Assembly (NCBI GenBank): GCA_020442385.1
Contig: JAGRKE010000014.1
Span: 1 to 64,000 of the forward strand
Direction: 5' to 3'
Length of the DNA: 64,000 nucleotides
Origin: Alphaproteobacteria bacterium
Lineage (GTDB): Bacteria; Pseudomonadota; Alphaproteobacteria; Micavibrionales; Micavibrionaceae
Part shown: piece after piece, positions 8,729 to 22,136 of the stretch
How the letters are laid out: every line of letters starts with the position of its first letter
How positions within the stretch are numbered: the stretch's first letter is position 1
Notes under the pieces: model-generated
The model's database searches: none
The model's input: only the letters and a program-made list of their open reading frames with translations
Told to the model about the DNA's origin: nothing
Translations under genes and position numbers: made by a program

Positions 8729-10009
8729 CTAGACCAGCATAGATACTGGATTTTCAATATATTGTCTCAGAATCTGCAAAAACTCGGCCCCCACGGCTCC
8801 ATCAACCGTACGGTGATCCGTCGACAATGTACAGGTCATGAATGTGCCAATTTTAACCTCGCCATCCACAACGTAAGGCTTTTCCTTACCCACGCCAACC
8901 GCCAAAATACAACTTTGCGGCGGATTGATGATGGCCGTGAATTCATCAATGCCATACATACCCAGATTAGAGACTGAAAATGTGCCACCCTGGAATTCTT
9001 CGGGCTTTAATTTACCCTCGCGCGCCCGTCCGGCCAACTCTTTCACTTCCGCCGAAATCTCACGTAAACCTTTTGTTTCGGCTTTTTTAACAATCGGAGT
9101 GATCAAACCATTCGGCGTAGCCACGGCAACAGAGATATCGGAATGTTTGAATTGACGCACGGCTTCATCTGTCCATTGCACATTCGCCGCCGGATAGGCC
9201 TTCAGCGCATTCGCACACGCTTTAACAATAAAATCATTTACCGACAGCTTATAGTCGCCGTTCGCCTGATCATTAATCTGCTTACGCGCGGCCAGCAAAT
9301 TATCAATTTGCAGCTCCACGGTCAGATAGAAATGCGGCACGGTCGTTTTGGATTCCAGCAAGCGCTTGGCTGTGATTTTCTTGATATTGTTATTCGGAAT
9401 TTCGGTGTAGATCATACCATATTCGTTGACCTGCTCATCGCCCTGCGGCACATAGGCCGCCGCAGAAGATGCTGGCGCAGCACCGGGTTTGGCGCTTTCC
9501 ACATCGGCCTTAACGATCCGTCCGCGCGGGCCAGAGCCCTGCACACCCGCAAGATCAATGCCCTTCTCTGCTGCAATGCGCTTAGCCAAAGGCGATACAA
9601 AAACACGACTGTCCTTCCCTACACTGTCATTGCGAGGAGCGCTTGCGCGACGCGGCAATCCATCTCCTTCTTTTGCATCTTCTTTTGTAGCAGCTTTCTC
9701 GGGCTGGATTGCTTCGCTCTTTTCAGTCGCTCGCAATGACGATATATCTATATCATTAAGACTTTCTCCCTCTTCCAGCAAGACAGCAATCACTTCATTC
9801 ACGGCCACACCTTCTGTCCCGCCGGGCACGAGAATCTTCGCGAGCGTGCCTTCATCTACCGCCTCAACTTCCATGGTCGCTTTGTCGGTCTCAATCTCCG
9901 CAATCACATCGCCAGCCTCAACCAAATCCCCTTCGGCCTTCAGCCATTTGGCCAAATTCCCCTCGGTCATCGTTGGCGATAATGCGGGCATCGTCACTTT
10001 AATCGGCAT
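8729..10009 (-). CDS. pdhC: Pyruvate dehydrogenase E2, dihydrolipoyl acetyltransferase
   Basis: E2 transfers acetyl groups from lipoyl to CoA and forms the complex core. From the ATG at 10009 (supported by GAAAGG 6 bp upstream; an in-frame ATG at 10036 lacks this support) there are 426 residues. They comprise a lipoyl domain at 1-80 with lipoyl-Lys43 in ETDKATM, a linker, an E3/E1-binding domain from about 135 ([10 protein letters not shown]), and the catalytic domain ending with DHRTVDG near the C-terminus. Residues about 90-128 of the linker are encoded by a palindromic repeat element (separate entry). The start overlaps the pdhB stop by 11 bp. The lipoyl DNA is nearly identical to that in pdhB. 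Confidence 0.96.
   Translation of the reverse strand: MPIKVTMPALSPTMTEGNLAKWLKAEGDLVEAGDVIAEIETDKATMEVEAVDEGTLAKILVPGGTEGVAVNEVIAVLLEEGESLNDIDISSLRATEKSEAIQPEKAATKEDAKEGDGLPRRASAPRNDSVGKDSRVFVSPLAKRIAAEKGIDLAGVQGSGPRGRIVKADVESAKPGAAPASSAAAYVPQGDEQVNEYGMIYTEIPNNNIKKITAKRLLESKTTVPHFYLTVELQIDNLLAARKQINDQANGDYKLSVNDFIVKACANALKAYPAANVQWTDEAVRQFKHSDISVAVATPNGLITPIVKKAETKGLREISAEVKELAGRAREGKLKPEEFQGGTFSVSNLGMYGIDEFTAIINPPQSCILAVGVGKEKPYVVDGEVKIGTFMTCTLSTDHRTVDGAVGAEFLQILRQYIENPVSMLV
9626..9740. repeat. 115-bp palindromic repeat element inside pdhC
   Basis: The left arm 9626-9662 begins GTCATTGCGAG and ends GCAATCCA; the right arm 9705-9740 begins TGGATTGC and ends CTCGCAATGAC. The arms are imperfect inverted copies of 36-37 nt around a 42-nt centre. 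This terminal pattern is that of dispersed palindromic repeats widespread in proteobacterial genomes, similar in behaviour to the Rickettsia palindromic elements that insert in frame in genes. Here it is open in the pdhC frame and encodes 39 linker residues, including [12 protein letters not shown], a peptide typical of translated repeats of this kind. No second copy is visible in the window. Confidence 0.85.
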
Positions 10010-11426
10010 AGCAAACCTTTCTCGCGGCGGCGACAATATGCTCGGCCTGTGGCAGGGCCAGCGCCTCTAAATTCGCGGCATAGGGCAGCGGCACATCTTT
10101 CGCACAAACGCGGGCCAAAGGCGCATCCAGATAGTCGAACGCATGCTCACCAACCAGAGCGGCAATCTCCGCACCAATTCCGGCAAACGGCCAGCTCTCT
10201 TCCACACTGACGATGCGGTTGGTTTTCTTCACGCTTTCTAGAATTGTGTAGCGATCCAGCGGGCGGATGGTACGCAAGTTTATAACTTCCGCATCAATGC
10301 CCTGCTCGGCCAGCTCTTTTGCAGCCTCCAGAGCTTTTCCAACCATAATTGAATAGGCCACGATGGTCACATCTGCGCCCTCACGCTCAATCTTTGCGCG
10401 GCCGATAGGAATAACGAAATCTTCATCCGTTGGGCATTCAAAGCTCTGTCCGTAAAGCAGCTCGTTTTCAAGGAACACAACAGGGTTCGGATCACGAATA
10501 GCGGCCTTCATTAGGCCCTTCGCATCCGCCGCTGACCAAGGCGCCAGAACATGCAGCCCCGGCACATGCGCATACCAGCTGGCATAACATTGCGAATGCT
10601 GGGCCGCCACGCGCGCCGCCGCGCCGTTCGGCCCGCGGAACACAATCGGGCAACCGAGCTGCCCGCCCGCCATATACAGCGTCTTTCCGGCGGAATTGAT
10701 AATGTGGTCAATCGCCTGCATCCCGAAGTTCCAAGTCATAAATTCAACAATCGGCTTCAGGCCGCTCATCGCAGAACCGACCGCAAGACCGGCAAAACCA
10801 TGCTCGGTAATCGGTGTATCAATCACGCGCTTCGCACCGAATTCGTCCAGCAAGCCTTCAGAAACCTTATACGCGCCATTATATTCCGCGACCTCTTCAC
10901 CCATCAGGTAAACCGTGTCATCGCGGCGCATTTCTTCGGCCATCGCATCGCGCAGGGCAACACGAACCGTGACTTCGGCTGTATCAGTGAAAGCCGCCTC
11001 ATCAAATGGCGGTGGCTCAATGATATGCCCTTGCGCATACAGGATATTACGGTCCTTGACCTCCGCCCCCGCATGCTGCGTTGGGTTAGATGTTTGCGTC
11101 ACCGCTTCGCTGTCTTTGACTTCGGGAACGCACGGAATATCCGCAGGCGCGGCCTCGACATCACCAATGTCATTCGCGCTTTCACCCTCTTCCAGCAGCA
11201 CGGCAATCGGCGTATTCACCGCCACACCTTGCGTGCCTTCAGACACTAAAATCTTGCCCAGAATGCCCTCATCTACCGCCTCGACCTCCATGGTCGCTTT
11301 GTCGGTCTCAATCTCGGCAATCACATCGCCAGCCTCAACCGCATCCCCTTCGGATTTCAGCCATTTGGCCAAATTGCCTTCTGTCATCGTTGGCGATAGC
11401 GCCGGCATTAAAATATTCGTTGGCAT
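9999..11426 (-). CDS. pdhB: Pyruvate dehydrogenase E1 beta subunit with N-terminal lipoyl domain
   Basis: A 475-residue protein in which a lipoyl domain (1-80, Lys43 in ETDKATM) is fused through a linker (about 85-145) to the E1-beta transketolase-like domain, which starts near [15 protein letters not shown]. This lipoylated E1-beta is a hallmark of alphaproteobacterial PDH. With PdhA it decarboxylates pyruvate and reductively acetylates lipoyl groups. It begins 1 bp after the pdhA stop and overlaps the pdhC start. The lipoyl coding DNA matches that of pdhC at 52 of 53 positions over 11288-11340. Confidence 0.96.
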   Translation of the reverse strand: MPTNILMPALSPTMTEGNLAKWLKSEGDAVEAGDVIAEIETDKATMEVEAVDEGILGKILVSEGTQGVAVNTPIAVLLEEGESANDIGDVEAAPADIPCVPEVKDSEAVTQTSNPTQHAGAEVKDRNILYAQGHIIEPPPFDEAAFTDTAEVTVRVALRDAMAEEMRRDDTVYLMGEEVAEYNGAYKVSEGLLDEFGAKRVIDTPITEHGFAGLAVGSAMSGLKPIVEFMTWNFGMQAIDHIINSAGKTLYMAGGQLGCPIVFRGPNGAAARVAAQHSQCYASWYAHVPGLHVLAPWSAADAKGLMKAAIRDPNPVVFLENELLYGQSFECPTDEDFVIPIGRAKIEREGADVTIVAYSIMVGKALEAAKELAEQGIDAEVINLRTIRPLDRYTILESVKKTNRIVSVEESWPFAGIGAEIAALVGEHAFDYLDAPLARVCAKDVPLPYAANLEALALPQAEHIVAAARKVCYAD

Positions 11427-11427
11427 A

Positions 11428-12483
11428 TTATTCAGCGGCCTCCACTAATACGTCCGTCCAAAGCTCTTCGGGTGCAGGCTCTGGCGAGCTTTGCGCAAAC
11501 TCTGCGGCTTCGTTCACAATGTCTTTGATTTCTTTATCTATGACTTTGATCTCATCCTCGCTCACGCCCTTATCCAGCATCAGCGCCTTAATCGTCGCAA
11601 TCGGGTCGCGCTCGTTCTTAAACGTATTCACCTCGTCCTTGGTGCGGTATTTCGCAGGATCGGACATGGAATGTCCGCGATAGCGGTAGGTCATAACCTC
11701 CAGAATATACGGCCCATTGCCCGAGCGCACATAATCCAGCGCCTGACGCGCCGCGGCCTGCACGGTGAATACATCCATACCATCCACCTGCTCACCGGGA
11801 ATGCCGTAGCCTTCCCCGCGCTTATAAAGCGCCCCGGCGGAGGATCGCTGAACGCTCGTGCCCATGCCGTACTGGTTATTCTCAATCACATAGAGGATCG
11901 GCAAATCCCACAACGCGGCCATGTTGTAACACTCCGCGACCTGCCCTTGGTTTGCCGCACCGTCGCCACAATAGGCCACAGCCACGCCCTTATCCTTCTT
12001 ATATTTATGCGCAAAGCCGAGCCCCGTTCCGATCGACGTACTCGCGCCGACAATCCCGTGCCCGCCAAAGAAGCCCTCTTCTTTAGAAAACATATGCATC
12101 GAGCCACCTTTTCCGCGGGAATAGCCACCCTCACGCCCCGTCAGCTCGGCCATAATCCCCTTCGGATCCATACCGCAAGCCAGCATATGCGCGTGATCGC
12201 GATAGCTGGTCACAACCGTGTCCTGCTTTTGCTGTACGGAGCTAATGCCCGTAACAACGGCTTCCTGCCCGATATACAGGTGACAAAATCCACCGATCAA
12301 CCCCATACCGTAGAGCTGCCCGGCTTTTTCCTCAAACCTGCGGATCAGCAGCATTTCGCGATATAGTGCGCGCATTTCCTCGGTTTCCGGGTTGGACGCG
12401 GAATTCGAGCCTGCCTTTGCAGGCGCGCTCTTGGCCTTGCCCGATGATTTTGCTGATTTTTTACTCGTTTTTGATTTGGCCAC
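11428..12483 (-). CDS. pdhA: Pyruvate dehydrogenase E1 alpha subunit
   Basis: A 351-residue E1-alpha with the thiamine-diphosphate motif GDGAANQG (173-180), the phosphorylation-loop-like YRGHSMSDP and the [10 protein letters not shown] segment. The first 32 residues are a Lys/Ala/Ser-rich extension of low complexity. The start codon is GTG (12481-12483), with GGGAGAG about 10 bp upstream. It heads the operon pdhA-pdhB-pdhC-SLOG-lpdA. A GCCTGC mini-palindrome lies in the extension (separate entry). Confidence 0.96.
   Translation of the reverse strand: MAKSKTSKKSAKSSGKAKSAPAKAGSNSASNPETEEMRALYREMLLIRRFEEKAGQLYGMGLIGGFCHLYIGQEAVVTGISSVQQKQDTVVTSYRDHAHMLACGMDPKGIMAELTGREGGYSRGKGGSMHMFSKEEGFFGGHGIVGASTSIGTGLGFAHKYKKDKGVAVAYCGDGAANQGQVAECYNMAALWDLPILYVIENNQYGMGTSVQRSSAGALYKRGEGYGIPGEQVDGMDVFTVQAAARQALDYVRSGNGPYILEVMTYRYRGHSMSDPAKYRTKDEVNTFKNERDPIATIKALMLDKGVSEDEIKVIDKEIKDIVNEAAEFAQSSPEPAPEELWTDVLVEAAE
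12409..12424. repeat. GCCTGC-N4-GCAGGC mini-palindrome in pdhA
   Basis: A perfect 6-bp inverted repeat with loop CTTT, followed by GCG. It falls in the low-complexity N-terminal coding region of pdhA. A copy with one difference over 18 bp lies in comEC at 29416-29431. With only two copies seen, this may be chance or a small dispersed repeat. Confidence 0.4.
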
Positions 12484-12656
12484 GCGAACGGCTCTCCCTT
12501 AAAAACGTATCTTATTGAAAAACTGTTTCTCTTTGCGACGAATATGCTCGCCTTATATAGCTCCACCATAACGAAAAATCACGTTGCTTTGCAGCGTAAA
12601 TGTCATTTTTTTGGATAAAGGATAAAAAACTTTATCGAATTGAAAATTTTTGGAAT

Positions 12657-12968
12657 TTAATTGCGAACAATCACATATTCGTTTTCATGCGTGTAACCCA
12701 GGGTGAGCCTGACTTGCTCTTCCAACAGGTCTTTATTGATCGATCCGGGGCGCATCATTTTGACCTTATCCTCCAGAACCATACGTTTGTGCGTGATCAT
12801 GTCATTTTTTTGCGACATTGTCTCTGTGGCCTGACCAAGAGAGATCAAACGAGTCACGCTTCGCTCTCCGTGAATCAGGTGATAAATGAAATAAAAGGAC
12901 AAACACACACCGATCAGAAGGATCAGATTTTGGCGGATGAGATATCTGTGTTGATACAGCTTGTTCAT
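12657..12968 (-). CDS. FtsB/DivIC-like septum formation initiator
   Basis: A 103-residue protein with a short N-terminal cytoplasmic tail, one transmembrane helix (about 15-31) and a periplasmic coiled-coil-like region (about 35-75), ending in RLTLGYTHENEYVIV, close to the LGY/ENE pattern of FtsB/DivIC proteins. Such proteins bridge FtsQ and FtsL in the divisome. The position between eno and pdhA is the usual place of ftsB in alphaproteobacteria and also matches the eno-ftsB link of other proteobacteria. Confidence 0.82.
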   Translation of the reverse strand: MNKLYQHRYLIRQNLILLIGVCLSFYFIYHLIHGERSVTRLISLGQATETMSQKNDMITHKRMVLEDKVKMMRPGSINKDLLEEQVRLTLGYTHENEYVIVRN

Positions 12969-13096
12969 ACCGCTATAGAATCACATCTCCAGACTGTGGA
13001 CAAGTCAAAAAATGCAATAGAGTCAGTGGTTTAATGAGAACACTTCAAGAACATCACCCCTAAGTGATTCAAATGACTCACGAATTTTTTTTGAAA

Positions 13097-13591
13097 TTAT
13101 TTTGGCTCGAAAGACAGAAACTTTTTCATCCGCGCCTTATAGCCCATTGCTTGCTTGCGATATTGAAACGCCATAGACGCCATAACAAAAGTAAAACAGA
13201 GGCCCATCCCTCCCATTACATACACAGCATCATTGCCGTTGTGCTGTGCTTTGTCATTATTACTTTGAACTTCTGTATATGTTCTTTGCTCAGATGCCTC
13301 TTGTTTTTGTGCACCCATCTTCTCTACAACGTAAACCGCTCCACCGGCCATCACGAACGTACCGCCCAAAGCGGTTGTCGCGAGCCCATTATAGCTTCGC
13401 ATCTTTTGTTTATCTTGCTTAACGAGTAAATTGATTTCATCTTGGCTTAATTCGCCATCAGGAACCTCTTCCTTTAAAATGCGTACAACCTCCAAAGGCA
13501 TATTGTACTCATAAGAGCGCACAATTTTTCCGTCCTCAAAACCAACGCTCGTTTTAAAATCTTTTTGTGCTGCTCCTTCGCCCTCAGACAT
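13097..13591 (-). CDS. Hypothetical two-helix membrane protein
   Basis: Not recognised. 164 residues from the ATG at 13591, chosen because AAGGAG lies 7 bp upstream; the in-frame ATG at 13597 would touch that site. Two hydrophobic segments (about 70-88 and 123-143) flank a Gln/Glu-rich loop. The N-terminus is acidic and soluble. It sits between ftsB-like and eno, where I know of no conserved gene, so it looks lineage-specific. Confidence 0.65.
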   Translation of the reverse strand: MSEGEGAAQKDFKTSVGFEDGKIVRSYEYNMPLEVVRILKEEVPDGELSQDEINLLVKQDKQKMRSYNGLATTALGGTFVMAGGAVYVVEKMGAQKQEASEQRTYTEVQSNNDKAQHNGNDAVYVMGGMGLCFTFVMASMAFQYRKQAMGYKARMKKFLSFEPK

Positions 13592-13664
13592 AGCCATACT
13601 CCTTTACGCAGTTCAAATTAATATTGAAATACATTAAAGCCAAATATAAATATGTCAATAAATT

Positions 13665-14990
<1,326 letters not shown>

Positions 14991-15051
14991 TTAAGCTTAC
15001 AGGCTATTGTTTTACTGATCTGAGCTAAAAAGAAAAGAGGGAATAAGGCTT

Positions 15052-15489
15052 TTAAACAACCTTATTGAATAAAGACCCGCCGGAGAGCACGGAAGAGCTT
15101 GTGGTTGCCTCCTCCGTATCATCTGTTTCGGCATTATCAATCGCATCCGCGCCAACGCCCTCGGTCAATTCACGCACTTCGCGTGAAAGACGGGCAGACG
15201 GTGTTTTTGAGCGCAGGGCCAGAATTTGCTTTTGCGCTGTGTCAATGTCCGAGCTTGTACCGCCACTGAGGGAAAACAGGGAATTAAACTCCGCCGCGCT
15301 TTGTTGCAGGCGAGCCAGATTGCGGCGCGCGCCACTGGAAAGACCAAAACCGTTGCGGTTAATGCGACGACCAGCATCCAATAAGCTGTTGCTTATATTG
15401 TCAAAAACGCCTGCGGATTGGGAAACATAGCCCTGCACGGTCGCAAGGGTCGCGGTTGCTCTATATTGTGATGCGCCTACTACGCTCAT
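15052..15489 (-). CDS. Hypothetical protein
   Basis: Not recognised. 145 residues, rich in Ser, Ala and Asn, with no hydrophobic segment and a helical middle (about 60-110), an acidic patch ETDDTEEAT near 122-130 and a C-terminal SGGSLFNKVV. The start SVVGASQYRATATLATVQGY is reminiscent of small surface-appendage-associated proteins, but this is only an impression. Upstream is AGGAAGTA about 6 bp before the ATG, a fair ribosome site. Located between eno and kdsA. Confidence 0.6.
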   Translation of the reverse strand: MSVVGASQYRATATLATVQGYVSQSAGVFDNISNSLLDAGRRINRNGFGLSSGARRNLARLQQSAAEFNSLFSLSGGTSSDIDTAQKQILALRSKTPSARLSREVRELTEGVGADAIDNAETDDTEEATTSSSVLSGGSLFNKVV

Positions 15490-15527
15490 GGGTACTTCCT
15501 ATACCTAAAATTCGAGTTCTACAGCCA

Positions 15528-16358
15528 TTATACCGCAGATTTTACTGTTTCGTCCAGTTTTACAAGTGTTTCCAGAATATTAGCCATATCCTGTAATTTC
15601 ACCATATTCGGCCCGTCAGAGGGTGCATTATCTGGGTCTTGATGCGTTTCCATGAACACCCCTGCCACACCGACAGCCATCGCCGCACGCGCTAAAACCG
15701 GCACCATTGTGCGATCCCCGCCCGATGATCCACCGAGGCCGCCCGGCTGCTGCACGCTGTGCGTGGCATCATAAATCACCGGGTAGCCCGTTTTCGCCAT
15801 GATCGGCAGGCTGCGCATATCGGAAACAAGCGTGTTATAGCCAAAGCTTGACCCGCGCTCGGTCAGCAAAATATTATCATTTCCGCTCTCGGCAATCTTT
15901 TTGGCCACATTCTCCATATCCCACGGCGCGAGGAACTGACCCTTTTTCACATTAATCACCGCGCCTGTTTTGGCGGCAGCGATCAATAAATCCGTCTGGC
16001 GACACAAAAACGCCGGAATTTGCAAAACATCCACAACCTCGGCCACCTCCGCGCACTGATCAGCGGTGTGAATATCGGTCAGCGTCGGCACACCGAACTC
16101 AGCCTTAATATCGGCAAAAACGGGTAAGGATTTCTCCAATCCCATCCCGCGCTGCGCATTCAGGCTGGTACGGTTGGCTTTATCGAACGAGGTTTTGTAG
16201 ATAAAGGGTATCCCCAGCTTTTTGGTGATCTCAACCAGCGCGCCGCACATATCAAACGCATGATCGCGGCTCTCCATCTGGCATGGCCCGGCAATCAGCG
16301 TGAAGGGCTTGTTATTGGCAATCTGTATATCACCGAGCGAAACGGTTTTATTGGTCAT
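15528..16358 (-). CDS. kdsA: 3-deoxy-D-manno-octulosonate 8-phosphate synthase
   Basis: KdsA condenses arabinose 5-phosphate with phosphoenolpyruvate for the LPS inner core. It has [50 protein letters not shown] and THSVQQPGG. The ATG at 16358 is preferred (276 residues): AAAAGGA lies 8 bp upstream and the family begins close to the beta strand before IAGPC. An in-frame ATG at 16394 would add 12 basic residues. Confidence 0.97.
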   Translation of the reverse strand: MTNKTVSLGDIQIANNKPFTLIAGPCQMESRDHAFDMCGALVEITKKLGIPFIYKTSFDKANRTSLNAQRGMGLEKSLPVFADIKAEFGVPTLTDIHTADQCAEVAEVVDVLQIPAFLCRQTDLLIAAAKTGAVINVKKGQFLAPWDMENVAKKIAESGNDNILLTERGSSFGYNTLVSDMRSLPIMAKTGYPVIYDATHSVQQPGGLGGSSGGDRTMVPVLARAAMAVGVAGVFMETHQDPDNAPSDGPNMVKLQDMANILETLVKLDETVKSAV

Positions 16359-16491
16359 GGTGTCTGTCCTTTTCTTACGCGCCATCAATGACATAGGCGC
16401 CAGCGAAAATCAATCAATGTAAAAAAGTTTGCGTTTGTACATAAAAATATTCTAATACAAATGAGGGGAACAAAAACTGAGTACACTTTGA

Positions 16492-17103
16492 ATGGCTAAG
16501 ACATCAAAAGAGAAAAGAACAAAAAGACGCAAGGGGCTACAAGACGAGTTCCTTAAAAACGGTTCGCCTAAAAACAGCGCCACTCCCCATTCACTGGATA
16601 AAGAAGCTCACGCCATCCTATCTGACATGATCAGCCAAAAAGGTGTCTTTAGAGGCATGCCCTTTAAACATATCAAAAAGTACTTCGAGAAAAACGAGAT
16701 AGAGAGCCGAAGCCAAACCGCGCATCGCATAAAGGACAATAACAGCCTGAGCGCAATCGAGCTACAAACACTCAAACCACTAATTGAGAAAATAGAATGG
16801 GCACTGTCTTACCAAAAGCTGCTTGAGCATTATGGACAAGTCAAAGACGAGACAAAGATTCAAAATACCATGACAGCCCTGCACGCCGAATTATTTTTTT
16901 ACGAGAGTCATTTAAACAGTCCCAAAGAAAAATTCGAGCACGATAAGGCAAAAGAACGCTTCAACAATGCCGTCAAAAACCTTGAATCAAACCAGCTAAA
17001 ATATCTGGGGCCGATCATTGCAGAGCTGCAATCAGAGTACGGCGCAAACAAGAAAGACAAAAAAGCTGCAAGCCAGACAATCCGTTTAGACAAAATTGCG
17101 TAA
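16492..17103 (+). CDS. Hypothetical basic helical protein
   Basis: Not recognised. 203 residues, very Lys-rich at both ends (KTSKEKRTKRRKG at the N-terminus, NKKDKKAASQ at the C-terminus) and helical between, with no membrane segment. DNA is more AT-rich than neighbouring core genes. No good ribosome site precedes the ATG. It points forward inside a long reverse run, between kdsA and pyrG, and forms a pair with the next small gene. Both are probably recent arrivals. Nucleic-acid binding would fit the charge but nothing specific supports it. Confidence 0.6.
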   Translation: MAKTSKEKRTKRRKGLQDEFLKNGSPKNSATPHSLDKEAHAILSDMISQKGVFRGMPFKHIKKYFEKNEIESRSQTAHRIKDNNSLSAIELQTLKPLIEKIEWALSYQKLLEHYGQVKDETKIQNTMTALHAELFFYESHLNSPKEKFEHDKAKERFNNAVKNLESNQLKYLGPIIAELQSEYGANKKDKKAASQTIRLDKIA

Positions 17104-17122
17104 GCCAAAGGAGACTTAAAAT

Positions 17123-19348
<2,226 letters not shown>

Positions 19349-19377
19349 GGAGGGTCTTTTTATTCCTTTTATTCACG

Positions 19378-20142
19378 TTATGCAAGGGCTGCTTTCGCAA
19401 TATCCAAAAATTGCTGGGCATTAAGGCTGGCGCCGCCGATCAGGCCGCCATCCACATTCTCTGTCGCCAGCAATTGACGGGCGTTTTCCGGCTTCATCGA
19501 GCCGCCATATAAAATGCGTAAATCCGCTGCATTTTCGAGCTTTCCGGCCAGTTTTTCACGGATGAAGGCATGCATCTCCTTCACATCTTCAGGGGTGGCC
19601 GTTTTTCCCGTCCCGATCGCCCAGACCGGCTCATAGGCAATCACGGTATTTTCAGCCATTGATCCCTCGGGCATAGAGGCTTCAATTTGCGCATTCACGA
19701 CCTCTTGTGCACGGCCCTGCTCGCGCTCCTCTTCCGTTTCCCCAACGCAAATAATCGCGATCAGACCGCTTTCATGCACGCGCTTGGCTTTCTCACAGAT
19801 GGTTTCGCTTGTTTCTCCAAGACCGTGGCGGCGCTCGGAATGACCGAGGATCACATAGCTACACCCCGAATCTTTGAGCATCGCAGCCGATGTATCTCCG
19901 GTATATGCACCATTATCATGCATCGAGCAATCCTGCCCGCCATATAATAAATCCTCACGCCCATGCAGCGCATGACGGATCGCATAGAGGTGAAGATACG
20001 GCGGAAAAACCACAAAGTCGCAATAATCCTTGAGCACCGGTACACCGAACAGCCCGTTGATCAAATCTGCGATCAACCCCTTGGCATCATCCAAAGAGCC
20101 GTTCATTTTCCAGTTTCCGGCGATCAGTTTCTTCTTTTTCAT
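19378..20142 (-). CDS. tpiA: Triosephosphate isomerase
   Basis: Interconverts dihydroxyacetone phosphate and glyceraldehyde 3-phosphate. Catalytic residues are visible: Lys12 in AGNWKMNG, His101 in LGHSERR and Glu171 in AYEPVWAIGTGKTAT. The 254-residue length is normal. Divergent from ppiD across 95 bp. Confidence 0.98.
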   Translation of the reverse strand: MKKKKLIAGNWKMNGSLDDAKGLIADLINGLFGVPVLKDYCDFVVFPPYLHLYAIRHALHGREDLLYGGQDCSMHDNGAYTGDTSAAMLKDSGCSYVILGHSERRHGLGETSETICEKAKRVHESGLIAIICVGETEEEREQGRAQEVVNAQIEASMPEGSMAENTVIAYEPVWAIGTGKTATPEDVKEMHAFIREKLAGKLENAADLRILYGGSMKPENARQLLATENVDGGLIGGASLNAQQFLDIAKAALA

Positions 20143-20155
20143 GGGGTGCTTCCTA

Positions 20156-20184
20156 TTGCTCGAACGTCCTCACCCGCTTATAGT
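20156..20184 (+). promoter_or_regulatory. Possible sigma-70-like promoter for ppiD-trpE
   Basis: TTGCTC at 20156-20161, a 17-bp spacer, and TATAGT at 20179-20184 (5 of 6 bases of the -10 consensus). The -35 match is poor (3 of 6). It would start transcription about 45 bp before ppiD. An AAGGG ribosome site precedes the ppiD ATG. Confidence 0.35.
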
Positions 20185-20237
20185 GCAACCTCGGTAAAAA
20201 CAAAACAAGAGTTTAGCGAGATATAAAGGGTTAAATC

Positions 20238-22136
20238 ATGGTGATGAAAGCATTGCGCGATGGCGCATCCGGCGGCGTAACAAAATTCATTCTCTTCGGC
20301 TTTCTGGCTCTGGCCACAGGCGGGCTGGTAATGATGGATGTAAACGGTGTTTTCCGCGGCGGCGTGACCAGCACCGATGTCGCACGCGTTGGTGACCGCA
20401 CAATCAGCATCATGGCCTTTGATAACAATTTGCGCCGCACGCTCAGCCGTCTGGGAATGTCACCACAAGAAGCCTACCGTTTGGGATACGTGAACCAAGT
20501 CCTCGCCGGTGATGTGCGCGCCATGCTGCTCAGCGAAACCGCAAGAGATCTCGATGTGCTTGTCCCAGAAAAACTGGTGGCACAACAAATCAACACCCTT
20601 GTCGCCCCAATGGTCACCTCTGAAAATTCCGCCAAAGATGTACTGGTGCAAATTCTGCGCTCCCAAGGAATGAGCGAAGGTCAATTTGCCTCTTCTATCG
20701 CCCGTGACATGGGTAACAATCTGGTTATGGGCGCTGTTGGCGGCGGCCTTGTGCCTCCATCCGATGACATGCTGGTCGACCTCTATAAAGGGCAAAGTGA
20801 AACCCGCGACATTCAATATGTCGCCTTTCTGGATAAGGACACCTCAGGAACTCCCGAAGCGACAGATGAAAAACTGCAAGCGCTTTACGATGCAACCCGC
20901 GAGAGCTTCGCCACGCCCGAAACCCGCACTTTCAAAATTATTACGGTCGATACAGCCGCGCTGGAAAAAACCATCTCCATTTCCGATGATGACATACAGC
21001 ACACCTATGACAGCAATATCGACCTGTATTCGGTTCCGGCCAAATGGACACTGGAACAGGCACTCGTCCCGACCGAAGATCAAGCCAAAGAAATTTACGC
21101 CGCCGCGCAAAGCAGCAGCCTAAAAAACGCCGTGCAAAAAGTCACCGGCAACACGAACGGCTATATAGAGGCGCAAGAGCAAGATGAAGCTGGTCTACTC
21201 GAAGACATCAAAGACGCGGTCAAGGGCAACACAGCCAAGGGCGCTTTGCTAGGGCCTATTCAATCCCCGCTTGGCTGGCATGTGGTGAAGGTCGTAGATA
21301 TCTCCCCGGCCCGCACCCGCCCGCTATCCGAGGTACGCGCAGAGATTAAGAAAGAGCTGACCGAAAACCAGATTATCGACCAGCAATATGCACTAGCCAA
21401 CAGCGTCGATGACATGTTCGCCGGCGGCGCTTCACTGGACGAAGTTAAGGAACAGGTTGATCTAAAAATCACAACAGCCGCGCCCGTGAATGAATACGGC
21501 CTTAACAAAGACGGCAAAGACGGCCTGAAAGATATGGCCGAGAACCGCGCCACTATTTTAGAGACCGGCTTCACGCTCGACGAAGGCGAAACCTCCGCCA
21601 TTTTTGAAACACCTGATGGACACTTCATGGCCGTACATCTGGACAGCATTACCCCGAAAACCTATCCGGCGTTTGAAGATGTAAAAGACACGCTGGCGAA
21701 AAAATGGGCGACTGATCAGAAGACCCTCGCCAATCAGGAACAAGTTCGCGCGCTCTTGCCTGCGGTTCAAAGCGGTGAAAAATCCTATGCGGATCTGGGC
21801 AAACCTATTTCCACAAAATCAAACCTGAAACTCTCGGAAAATGCCGCCGCGCCTTTTACGCCTGCATCGGTAGCAAATATCTTCCAAGCCCCGCTCAACA
21901 CCCCGATTGCGGTGCGTATTGACGGCGGGATCGCGCTGGTGAGCGTCACGAAAGCCAACCTGCCGAATGTTGATAAAAATTCCGCCGGGTTCAAAGCTTT
22001 TAAGGCTGAGTATGTTAAAAATCTGCAAGCCGAAGCGCTCGGCGTGCTTCTCAGTGCCCAGCAGCAAAAGAGCAAGGCCGAGATCAACGACAAGCTGCTT
22101 AATCAGGTTTATGGCCCTGAATCCCAGAGCTATTGA
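20238..22136 (+). CDS. ppiD: PpiD/SurA-like membrane-anchored peptidyl-prolyl isomerase
   Basis: A 632-residue periplasmic folding factor with one N-terminal transmembrane anchor (about 14-34), a SurA_N-type chaperone region, a parvulin-like PpiC domain in the middle ending with GPIQSPLGWHVVKV, and a C-terminal chaperone region. Size and layout match PpiD. It should assist proteins emerging from SecYEG; secG lies nearby. Its TGA shares one base with the trpE ATG. Whether the parvulin domain is catalytic cannot be judged. Confidence 0.88.
   Translation: MVMKALRDGASGGVTKFILFGFLALATGGLVMMDVNGVFRGGVTSTDVARVGDRTISIMAFDNNLRRTLSRLGMSPQEAYRLGYVNQVLAGDVRAMLLSETARDLDVLVPEKLVAQQINTLVAPMVTSENSAKDVLVQILRSQGMSEGQFASSIARDMGNNLVMGAVGGGLVPPSDDMLVDLYKGQSETRDIQYVAFLDKDTSGTPEATDEKLQALYDATRESFATPETRTFKIITVDTAALEKTISISDDDIQHTYDSNIDLYSVPAKWTLEQALVPTEDQAKEIYAAAQSSSLKNAVQKVTGNTNGYIEAQEQDEAGLLEDIKDAVKGNTAKGALLGPIQSPLGWHVVKVVDISPARTRPLSEVRAEIKKELTENQIIDQQYALANSVDDMFAGGASLDEVKEQVDLKITTAAPVNEYGLNKDGKDGLKDMAENRATILETGFTLDEGETSAIFETPDGHFMAVHLDSITPKTYPAFEDVKDTLAKKWATDQKTLANQEQVRALLPAVQSGEKSYADLGKPISTKSNLKLSENAAAPFTPASVANIFQAPLNTPIAVRIDGGIALVSVTKANLPNVDKNSAGFKAFKAEYVKNLQAEALGVLLSAQQQKSKAEINDKLLNQVYGPESQSY

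Noticed and set aside
11491-12366. Forward open frame of 291 residues
   Set aside because: Antisense to pdhA; composition (His/Arg-rich) is that of a shadow frame.
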